Source: Drosophila persimilis (taxonomy: Eukaryota > Arthropoda > Insecta > Diptera > Drosophilidae). Taken from it: a stretch of DNA of 64,000 nucleotides. Shown here piece after piece: positions 55,530-64,000 of the stretch. The notes under the pieces are model-generated. The model searched no databases. It saw only the letters and a list, made by a program, of their open reading frames with translations, and was not told the DNA's origin. The stretch is taken from NCBI RefSeq assembly GCF_003286085.1, contig NW_020825327.1, positions 1,612,001 through 1,676,000 on the forward strand, in the 5' to 3' direction. The first letter of the stretch is position 1. Every line of letters begins with the position of its first letter. The position numbers and the translations under genes are program-made.

Positions 55530-58414
55530 GTAAGATTAAATTTTTCCGGAATTGAGTTTCCAATAACAAGCAAAGGAATCAAGCGATTGGAATCAGCAAA
55601 TGAGGATTTTAGCATCAATGTTTATGAAGTCGATGAGAATGGAAAAAACGTTGTGGGACCCACAGTGAGGACTAAGAAAATTCGGACTATAACGTGCATG
55701 AGAAAATTATGTTATTCACAACATAGTAAATCCCATAATACTGCATATTTTTGCGAGAACTGCTTGCAATTTGTAGTACAACAAATACTATACATGACAC
55801 TAAAGAGTGTGGAAAAGTTGCTGCTTTGTATCCTGAATCTAATACCAAAACTGTATTCAAAAGTTTTTCTAAAAAACTATCTCCACCAGTAGTAATTTAT
55901 GCTGACATCGAAGCAGTTTTGGAAAATTACCATATAAATCTTAATGATCCATCAAAATCATCAACTACTATGGCAAAGAGGCATACAGCATGTGCAGCAT
56001 CATTTTATATTGTACATAAATACAATGATCATCTAAATGAGATGTGGACATACGAAGGTAAATATTTTCACATTCCAGCAAAGACAATAAACTCATAAAA
56101 ATTATGATTTCGTTATTTCAGGACCGGATTGTATCCAAAAATTTTGTCAAGCACTTAGGATGAAAACCGATGGACTTTATGAGAAGTACTGGAAGTCCCA
56201 TAAAAACCAATCTACCAGTTTAACAGTTGGGATGAGGATTACCAGGAACACGGCGTTTGCTATGCCTGCGAGAAACAAATTTCTGATGATGATCGAGAAA
56301 AATTCTTTGATCAGTTTACAGGACATTATGTAGGTCCTATTCATAAGCTGTGTAAACAGACATTTAGATTAAGCGATCCCTTTTTTCCCGGTAGTTTTTC
56401 ATAACTTGTCTCGTTATGATATACATTTATTTTTTACGTCAATAAAAGATGAACTAATACCCATTCCTTGCAATAAAGAGTTATATATTGCGTTAACTCA
56501 AATTTGTAAGCTCGATGAATCTTATCTTCATCAATATAAAATTAGATATATAGATTCAAATAGATTTTTAAATTCAAGCTTAGAAAAACTCGCTAGTTAT
56601 ATGAACATAGCGAATTTTAAAATTTTGAAAACTAAATATCAAGGTAAAAAATTTGATATGCTAAGACGAAAGGGAGTATTTCCCTATGATTATTTGGATA
56701 GTTTTGAAAAATTTGATGAATCCCTGCTTCCTTCGCGAGATAATTTTTATAATTCACTAAATTATGAGAAATGTAGTGTTGAAGACTACAACTTTGCTCA
56801 GAAGGTTTGGAGCGCATTTAATTGCAAATCTATTAGAGATTATTTAAAATTATATTTGGAAAGCGATGTTTAAATTCTTGCTGATGTATTTGAGAATTTT
56901 AGGAGTCTTTGTTCCCGAGTGTACAGGTTAGACCCCATTAATTATGTTACTGCTCCTTCAGTTTCATGGGATGCAATGTTAAAATACACAAGGGTAGAAT
57001 TAGAACTTGTTAGTGATCCTGACATTTATAATTTTTTAAAAACTGCTGTTCGTGGAGGGTTGACCCAATGTACTCAACGGATTGCAACAGCAAATAACAA
57101 ATATTTAAATAATAAATTTAAGCCTACCAAACCCATAAATTTCCTCTCATATATTGACGCCAACAACTTATATGGATGGGCTATGAGTAAACCCCTTCCA
57201 TTTTCTAATTTAAAATATCTAAGCAACGATGAAATTTCATCTTTCAACGTTCTTAGCATATCGGCATCTAGTGATGTTGGATATATTTTAGAAGTAGATA
57301 TGCGATATCCTGATGATATTCATAATAAGCATAATAGTTTACCTTTTTGCCCCGAAAATAAGATTCCACCAGGAGGAAAGCAGACAAAACTAATAGCTGA
57401 CTTAACTGATAAAAAGAACTATATAATCCATTTGAAGCAGATACAGTTATGTATAGAGCAAGGTATGATTTTAGAAAAAATATCTAGAGTTTTATCATTT
57501 AATCAGTCCTGTTGGCTGAAATCTTATATTGAACTCAATACATCTCTTAGAAAATTAGCTAGCAATGACTTTGAGATAAACTTTTACAAATTAATGGTTA
57601 ATGCCGTTTACGGCAAAACAATGGAGAATGTAGAAAAACGTCGTGAGGTTGCATTAGTTACACATTATGATTCAAGACAAAACTCAGCAGGGTTTAGACA
57701 ACGCATAGCAAGACATAATTTCCACAGTGTTGAAATCTTTGGAGATAATTTGGCTGCCATTGAATCAACTAGGTCCAGAATTTTTTATGATAAGCCCATA
57801 TACATTGGAGTTAGTGTATTATAACTTTCAAAATGGTTAATGTATGACTATTTCTATAATTTTCAAATGGCCATCATCAAAAATACTCTATATGGATACA
57901 GATTCATTTATTACATCATCAGAAGAACATTTTTTTTTTATGATTTTTATGATTTAATTAAAGACAATTCTAATCGCTTTGATACATCCAATTACCTAGC
58001 CTCAAACAGATTCGGTATAAATCTCGCTAATAACAAAGAACTTGGATTAATGAAAGACGAAAATGCAGGAAAAATAATGACGTAGTTTGCAGGATTAAAA
58101 GCGAAAGCATACTCATATTTAATTGCTAAATTATAACGTAAAAAGGTTAAAGGCGTAAAAAAGTCAGTAGTGAAACGATTAACTCATACTCATTATATTG
58201 ATTGCATTAAACATATAAAACTTATTATGGACAACAGAGAGTAATTAGAAGTAGAGGTCATAAAATTTATACTGAAATTGTAAATAAGATAAGTCTAAAT
58301 TATAAGGATCACAAAAGATTTATATTACCTGATAATATTTCAACATTAGCTCATAATTACTATGAAATTAAAAATATTTTAGATGCTAGTAATAATACAC
58401 AAAATATGGTATAA
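55530..58414 (+). pseudogene. Maverick DNA polymerase B, exonuclease and polymerase domains
   Basis: Continues from 55529. YADIEAVLEN (about 55900) is the exonuclease I motif with its Asp/Glu pair. After frameshifts near 56100-56400 comes DIHLFFTSI and, at 56670-56860, DMLRRKGVFPYDYLDSFEKF and the YLESDV block, with a TAA at 56871. Polymerase motif A is YIDANNLYGWAMSKPLP (57150-57200); motif B is NFYKLMVNAVYGKTMENV (57580-57632). Motif C, MDTDSF (57892-57909), is intact but in a shifted frame. The C-terminus reads GHKIYTEIVNKISL and ends at 58414. Total length without the duplication is about 1,300 codons, normal for the family. Confidence 0.87.
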
Positions 58415-58527
58415 GTAAATTTAACATTATATTATTATTATTTTTAATTTGTGTATAATTAAAACTATATTTCAATGTAAAAAATACACAAAATAAATTA
58501 AATCTGATAAATATTTTTTGTGCTTAA
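58415..58527. other. Short gap between convergent polB and integrase
   Basis: AT-rich, with AATAAA on the plus strand at 58492 that could serve polB. Confidence 0.5.
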
Positions 58528-59093
58528 TTATTTTAATATACTCTTTTTTTCTATCCATGAATTGTGTGTTTCATCGAAACCTAACCATTTAACAAAAACT
58601 TGTTCTTTTTTCCTTCTGAGTATTTTTTCCACTAAGAAAGCATTTTCATCTTTAACTTTTTGGAGTTCTTGATCATAAAATGAGCTTTTGATCATTTTCC
58701 CCTTATAGTCCTCCAGTTCATATGTTACAGGATTAGTAGACTTTACTTTTAAAATTTTAAAAACTTCGGTTGTCCAGTTTGGATCATAGCCCTTTGTAAA
58801 AATACCTTTTACTTTTACTTATTTACTTATTCTAACAGGATCACCAATGGAAAACTTGTGTTTAGGAAATACCTTACAAATATTATAAGCTGTTTTCAAA
58901 ATAAACTCTTCATTTTGTTTGTTTACTTCTATAGGTTTCATTTTTATAGTACGGTGATATGAATTATTATAATCTTTTAGTAAGTCATGCAAGGTATAAA
59001 TCCATGTATGTTTACCCTGCATACTAAAAATTTTCCACATACGATTTTTGAATGTTCTATTAAAACGTTCACAAATAGATGCCTTAAGGTGTG
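58528..59093 (-). pseudogene. Maverick integrase, C-terminal part with chromodomain
   Basis: From the right edge the minus strand reads ERFNRTFKNRMW, the last conserved block of a retroviral-type integrase core (catalytic Glu in the ERFNRT motif), then YNNSYHRTIKMKP, HKFSIGDPVRISK, a single in-frame TAA (58819-58821), YDPNWTTEVFKILKV and a chromodomain (FLVEKILRRKKEQVFVKWLG). The stop is at 58528. The zinc domain and first catalytic residues lay right of 59093 and were displaced by BEL element D. Confidence 0.87.
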
Positions 59094-59488
59094 TGTTCGG
59101 GCCAGCCGCTGAATAATAACCGTAACTTTAACATTATTATTGTATGAGCAGAGAGAGCCGCCTATGTTGTAAAACGTTGACGTTCTGCAGAGCTGCTGCG
59201 CTCTCCCGCTAAAGGGGATCTCTGCCGCCGCCACTTCGGCAACTACTTTGATCTGCTGCCGCCACTTCGGCAATCACTTTGATCTAACGCCGTCGTCTAT
59301 AGTTTAGTTCTATGCTAACCCCTCTGCGCATTGGTTGCATATCGATCTCGCATAAAGTTTATCTGGCAATAGCAAGCAATCGGCTTCCGCTAAGCCACCA
59401 AGATTAAATACGAATTATAAAGTTTAACCCAAAATCTCTTTTCATTTTTGAAACACATAGGTGCCAAAAAAGCTTGGCATCTCAAACA
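59094..59488 (+). repeat. 5' LTR of BEL element D
   Basis: 395 bp, TGTTCGGGCC...CATCTCAAACA; nearly identical to both LTRs of element C in reverse. Confidence 0.93.
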
Positions 59489-59489
59489 T

Positions 59490-59507
59490 TGGTGACCCCG
59501 ACGTGAT
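59490..59507 (+). other. Primer-binding site of BEL element D
   Basis: TGGTGACCCCGACGTGAT, one nucleotide after the LTR. Confidence 0.87.
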
Positions 59508-59734
59508 ATAAAACCATTGCCTAATCGCGTTCCGTTAAAACACTTATTATTTATACAATATTTTGTTGTTGGGTAGTTTAACTACCAACAAATACATTTG
59601 GGTGCATGTTGAAAAACAGTTTAAAGTGCAAATTCAGTGAGAGTGCGGCTGGAATATTTATAGACAAATTCCGGTACTTTAAGAGTCGAATCTCTCATTC
59701 TCTGCGCAGCTGCAGCCGCGGCTCTTGACTTTTC

Positions 59735-61093
59735 GTGTCTTGCATTCTCGCTCTCGCGTCTATACATCGTCGCTTAAGCGGTATTTCATTTTCCGTTGTT
59801 GTGTCGAATTGCACAACGGTTAACAAGGACAACGATCCGAATACAGGCGCGGGCGGAAATATTGTGGTGGCTGATTCCAGACTGAGTCTGTATAAGCGTA
59901 AAAGTCAGTCATTATATGATCGATTGCACAGGCTTGGCGAATCCTTCGCGGGGAATAAAATCGATAAGTTGACCGCCGCGGAAGTCGAGGTGCGCCTTGA
60001 TATGTTGGCAGAAATTCGAGAGGAATTCAATAAGGCCCATAATGAATTGGAGGCTCTCGATCAAAACGAGATTGGGAGTGAGCTGCGCGAAATCTTCGAT
60101 ACTCTTTTCATATCGTTGAAAGCTGAGTTGCTGGCTGCTGTTGAAGTAAGCCAGTCACACGCCGCTGCCCATTCTACGACTCTGCCAAGCCATTCCGGAC
60201 ATAGTACCATCATCATGGCTCACAAGCAGCGACTTCCTGAGCTGAAGGTGCCTAAGTTTTCTGGTGGATACGTCGAGTTTTCGGATTTTATGGCAATGTT
60301 CAAATCGGTGATTGAAGCGGAGGCGGATCTCAGTGACAGCGAGAAATTCCAGCACCTTCACTCTTGCCTCGCTGATGCGGCTTTGGATGCGGTTCGATCG
60401 TTGGAGCTCTCCAGTGCCAATTATCGTGCGGCTCTGGATATACTTAATAAACGCTTTAATAACAAAAGACTTGTTTTCCAGGCACACATCAAGAAGATTC
60501 TTGGGCTAAAGAGGGTAGACTCGCCTTCTGCTAAAAGGCTTCGGGAGTTTTCGGATGCAGTCAACTTACACATGCGAGCGTTGCAGACATTGGGAACTGC
60601 TGAGGAGATTTCAGGATTCATGGTCATCAACATGCTGCTGCAGAAGTTGGATTCGAAGACGCAAACCAAATGGGAGGAGCACACATCGTCGGATGCTATA
60701 CCTACCGCAGAGGAATTCTTCGAATTCTTGCAGCAACGCTGCCAGAAAATGGAGCGATTGGAATATGCTGCAGCGACACACGCTAGTAGCGATCAGGTGG
60801 GAAAAAACCATTCCTATACGCAGGTTAAGAAAACGTTTGTAGCTTCCAACTCTTCCGCCGACCCGTCTGTATGCGTCTTTTGCCACTCAGCGGGCCATGG
60901 AATATACTCGTGCAAGATATTCGGAAATCTCTCACCGTTGCTGCGACACAAAGAAGTGAAGAAGCTTTCCCTATTCTTCAATTGCCTAAAACCGGGGCAC
61001 CGGACCCGCGCATGCAATAGTGGAAAATGTCGAGTATGCGGCGGTAGTCATCATAGTTTGTTGCACTTCGATAGTATACAGCCCACAACATAA
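59735..61093 (+). CDS. BEL D Gag
   Basis: 452 codons. ATG at 59735 is the first long-frame start after the leader. Blocks are a charged helical N-terminus (KLTAAEVEVRLDMLAEIREE), ELKVPKFSGGYVEFSDFMAM (capsid-like), and three zinc knuckles: CVFCHSAGHGIYSC, CLKPGHRTRAC (its first Cys replaced, FFNCLKPGH), and CRVCGGSHHSLLH. TAA at 61091 ends it, but pol continues in the same frame, and related elements have one long gag-pol frame, so this TAA may be a mutation or a readthrough site. Confidence 0.9.
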   Translation: MSCILALASIHRRLSGISFSVVVSNCTTVNKDNDPNTGAGGNIVVADSRLSLYKRKSQSLYDRLHRLGESFAGNKIDKLTAAEVEVRLDMLAEIREEFNKAHNELEALDQNEIGSELREIFDTLFISLKAELLAAVEVSQSHAAAHSTTLPSHSGHSTIIMAHKQRLPELKVPKFSGGYVEFSDFMAMFKSVIEAEADLSDSEKFQHLHSCLADAALDAVRSLELSSANYRAALDILNKRFNNKRLVFQAHIKKILGLKRVDSPSAKRLREFSDAVNLHMRALQTLGTAEEISGFMVINMLLQKLDSKTQTKWEEHTSSDAIPTAEEFFEFLQQRCQKMERLEYAAATHASSDQVGKNHSYTQVKKTFVASNSSADPSVCVFCHSAGHGIYSCKIFGNLSPLLRHKEVKKLSLFFNCLKPGHRTRACNSGKCRVCGGSHHSLLHFDSIQPTT

Positions 61094-62407
61094 GGTTGCC
61101 CAGGTATTACTCCTCCCGATCTGACCGTTCAACCGGACACTCTTTCCGTTGCTCAAAATTCTGCTAGCAGCTCGTCTCTACCTTCGTCTACCTCTCTTGC
61201 TGCCCAAGGTCTTCACTCTGATGTCGTGCTTCTGGCTACAGCCGTGGTTCTCGTAAAGAATCGGTCTGGCGTTTTAGTTCCTTGTCGTGCCATCTTAGAT
61301 TCAGGATCGCAGCTGCATCTCGTCACATCCAGGTTCGCCCAGCAGCTTCAGCTTAGGAGAACTCAATCGTCTGCACTTGTGTCTGAGCTGGGCGATACCA
61401 GCGTTTCTACTGAGGGATCCACCATAAGCATTTGTATGCATTCTCGCACCTCTGCTTACACAACTACGCTTACTGCTCTCATCGCCCCCACGATTACCGA
61501 TTCTCAACCAAGTATGAAAGTAAATGTATCCGATTGGCGTATTCCATCTAACATTCAGCTCGCTGATCCTGCATTTTTCAATCCTCAACGGGTTGATCTT
61601 CTCATTGGTGCGAGCGTTTTTTATGATCTCCTCTGCGTAGGGAAAATCAAACTCACCGATGGACTGCCTCTTCTGCAGAAGACCCGGCTTGGGTGGATCG
61701 TATCTGGCGGTGGACAGAAGGTATCAAGCTCGGCGCTTTTGGCTACGCACAATTGTCCAGATTCGATAGCTGAGATGGAAGCAAGGTTGGATAAAACTCT
61801 TCGTATGTTTTGGGAAGTCGAGAATTGTGTGGACGCTGGGTTGAATACCAAAGAAGAAGACGATTGTGAAGCACATTTCGTAAGCCACCTTTCACGGTTG
61901 CCATCCGGGGAGTATGCAGTTCGTCTGCCGCTAAATAACAATACTGATCGTTTAGGAGAATCTTATGCTCAGGCTTATCGACGGTTCATCAGTCTGGAGC
62001 GAAAACTGGAGCGTAATCCTACACTCAAGGAGCGGTATTCCGCCTTTATGAGGGAGTACATTGATTTGCATCATATGCACCAAGTCAACCCTGATTCCCG
62101 TAGTCTCTGCAAATATTTCTTGCCTCATCACTGTGTCCTAAAGGAGGACAGTACGACGACAAAACTCCGTGTCGTTTTCGATGGATCCGCAGCTACATCA
62201 ACTGGATATTCTCTAAATGATGTGATGATGACAGGCCCTGTTATTCAGCCTGCATTGTTTAACATATTGATTCGCTTTCGAACATATCCAGTCGCTCTCA
62301 CTGGGGACATTTGTAAAATGTACCGCTGCGTACGAGTGTCTCCACCCGACAATTTGTATCAGTGCATACTATGGCGAGATTCCATCGAGTCCGAGGTTCA
62401 AGTCTAA
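61094..62407 (+). pseudogene. BEL D protease and RT, first part
   Basis: In frame with gag. A Ser/Pro-rich linker is followed by the protease AILDSGSQLHLVTSR (61285-61329), linker LADPAFFNPQRVDLLIG, LGWIVSGG, then RT blocks TKLRVVFDGSAATSTG and TGDICKMYRCVRV (motif A). TAA at 62405 interrupts RT just before TLDTVTYGTKAA. Confidence 0.9.
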
Positions 62408-63298
62408 ACATTAGACACCGTCACATACGGGACGAAGGCTGCATCATTTTTAGCGGTCCGCGCAATGCACCAGCTGGCCATCGACGAGGGTGAGTCCTAC
62501 CCTCTCGGCTCAGCTGCTCTGCGGCAGGAGTTTTACGTGGATGACCTTATTTCGGGCGGTAATTCGCTCGCACAAGTCATGGACAAGATGCACCAAACAT
62601 CAGCTTTACTGTCCCGTGGTAATTTTAAACTTAGGAAATGGTGCTCCAGTCACCAGGAAGTACTTGAGGGAACCCCTGAAGATGACATAGAGAAGTTCCT
62701 AAAGTTTAATGATGGAAGCGACATAGCCAAAACTCTCGGCTTAGCGTGGGACCCTGCTTCGGATCAGCTGCTTTTTGCCTTGTCCGCACTGGACACAACC
62801 TCAAAGCCATCAAAGCGGTCGGTTTTATCTACGATTGCGCGGTTCTACGACCCTCTTGGATTGATAAATCCAGTCATTGTCAGGTGCAAAATCTTCCTTC
62901 AGCAGCTTTGGAGAGAAAATTTGGATTGGGATGAAAGCCTACCCTCAGCGTTGCATTCAACTTGGATGGACTTGAGAAATAGTTTGGCAAGCATTTCTCG
63001 GATCTCATTTCCTCGCTTGGTTCTTCGTTCTAGTGTGGCTACAGAAGTTCACGGATTCTGTGATGCCAGCTTAGAAGCATATGGCGCTTGCGTGTATGTC
63101 GTGTCCAGGGAAGCCCAGTCTTCGAGCCACGTTTTGTGCTCAAAGTCGCGAGTGGCGCCGCTAAAGACTATATCGATTCCTAAGCTGGAATTAAGTGGAG
63201 CCCATTTACTTGCGAAAATCATGCAGAATGTAAAGGACATGGGAATCTTTACAGGTCGGTTCTATTGCTGGTCGGATTCGTCAACAGCATTATCTTAG
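62408..63298 (+). pseudogene. BEL D RT catalytic part and RNase H
   Basis: Same frame after the TAA: TVTYGTKAASFLAVRAMHQL, the intact catalytic EFYVDDLISGG (about 62529-62560), thumb FYDPLGLINPVI, RNase H start VHGFCDASLEAYGACVY, KLELSGAHLLAKI and YCWSDSSTALS. TAG at 63296 stops it in the RNase H. Confidence 0.9.
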
Positions 63299-64000
63299 AT
63301 TAGGGACGAGCCAGCTAAATTTCAAGTTTTCGTGGCAAATCGAGTGGCATCAATTCAGGAGTTGACGGCAGCCATGGAATGGCACTATGTTCCCACATCT
63401 TTAAATCCTGCTGATATTCTCTCGAGAGGCTCGCTTCCCAACCATCTTATCCAGTCAGAGCTATGGTTTCACGGCCCATCCTTTTTGCTAGGCTCCAAGG
63501 ATAAGTGGCCTGTATCTCCATCTAACAACATAGCAACTTTGGAGCTTCGCAAGAGAGGATTGCTAATCACGTCTCCACATGCCGATCTCACGTCCGGATG
63601 CAAATTTGCGAATTCATTCTTTCGCATGCAGCGCACATTCGCCTACATGCATAAATTTATACATCGTCTTAGGCATCCAGGACTCACCGTTTCTGATATT
63701 CGGCAAGGAACGCATCTTCCAATTGGCAAATTTGTGGATGGACATAAAGGAGATTCGGCGCAATGGTCAAGTCATGAAATCCAGTTCTATTAGTTCGCTC
63801 AACCCGTTCATCGATCATTCTGGACTACTTAGAGTTGGAGGTCGTCTTGGCAACTCATCGCTAGGATTTGACGCTCAGCACCCGCTCATTCTGCCAAAGG
63901 AACATTCCATTACCCTTGCGCTGATAAGATATTATCATGAAAGAAACCTCCATGCCGGACCTCGCGCCTTGCTATCCAAAATTCGGCTGGAATATTGGCC
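63299..64000 (+). pseudogene. BEL D RNase H end and integrase zinc domain
   Basis: Same frame to about 63770: NRVASIQELTAAMEWHYVPT, NPADILSRG, and the IRQGTHLPIG region. A frameshift near 63720-63770 moves coding to the next frame, with LNPFIDHSGLLRVGGRLGN and the zinc-domain start YYHERNLHAGPRALLSK at the window edge. The catalytic core of integrase lies beyond 64000. Confidence 0.87.

Larger units (their letters stand above)
52437..59093 (+). mobile_element. Maverick/Polinton DNA transposon, partial and rearranged
   Basis: Contains a protein-primed DNA polymerase B gene (+, 53358-58414) and the C-terminal part of a retroviral-type integrase with chromodomain (-, 58528-59093). Neither terminal repeat was found: the left joins element E near 52436 and the right is cut by BEL element D. 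A 1.13-kb duplication/insertion lies within polB. Other Maverick genes (ATPase, protease, capsids) are absent from this window. Confidence 0.85.
59094..64000 (+). mobile_element. BEL/Pao element D, nearly complete (runs off the right edge)
   Basis: Begins with a 395-bp LTR inserted in the Maverick integrase (5-bp flank GTGTG; the other end is outside). Gag-pro-pol runs in one frame from 59735 to about 63770 with only three stop codons, then a frameshift. It is the best-preserved retroelement here and the parent type of element C. Confidence 0.92.

Overview
The window is eukaryotic, almost certainly Drosophila, and looks like a heterochromatin-type or neo-Y-type TE graveyard around one host gene. 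Evidence: BEL/Pao retrotransposons with the TGGTGACCCCGACGTGAT primer site, 412/mdg1-type LTRs with TGGCGACC primer sites, an errantivirus-like gypsy element, LOA-, Jockey- and I-type non-LTR elements, a Maverick/Polinton, and many DINE-1/HINE-type Helitron derivatives. The HINE sequence and the LOA element recall the obscura species group (ISY-like Helitrons, Trim/Bilbo-like LOA elements); this species hint is from memory and is inference.

Host gene: positions 3767-5075 (+) carry the last two exons of Polr3A, the largest subunit of RNA polymerase III. They are intact, with a 66-bp intron and a poly(A) signal. The rest of the gene is not seen; if linked, it lies left of the window across an intron filled with TE pieces.

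Layout. 1-1292: LTR and leader of BEL family F (-). 1293-3425: Jockey RT fragment and three HINE pieces. 3426-5230: Polr3A. 6013-7125: HINE. 7560-9427: Jockey-type RT remains (-). 9687-15975: I-type element (+), split by a HINE (10640-11762) and by BEL element A (11956-15394, -, TSD GCCTG). About 17000-33150: errantivirus-like gypsy H (+), split by a PIF-like MITE (17803-18549, TSD TTA), a HINE (21306-22418), gag-only BEL element C (22530-24665, -, TSD AACTC), a pogo-like element (25250-26007, TSD TA), a HINE fragment and a LOA-clade element (26954-31830, -); its env remnant lies beyond at 31.9-32.8 kb. About 33.2-41.25 kb: Jockey-type element B (+), split by BEL element A2 (34034-40377, -, TSD GACAC), which itself holds a solo errantivirus-type LTR (35816-36339, TSD ATAT). 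41265-41775: HINE. 41784-43167: 412-group LTR and leader (G). 43168-48817: BEL F (+). 48818-52436: roo-like BEL E (+). 52437-59093: Maverick with DNA polymerase B (+) facing an integrase-chromodomain gene (-), plus a duplication carrying an inverted piece of E. 59094-64000: nearly intact BEL D (+), the parent family of C.

Except for Polr3A, every coding region belongs to a transposon and nearly all are broken by stops, frameshifts, deletions or insertions. Exact target-site duplications allow the nesting order to be read directly. No tRNA, rRNA or CRISPR was seen.
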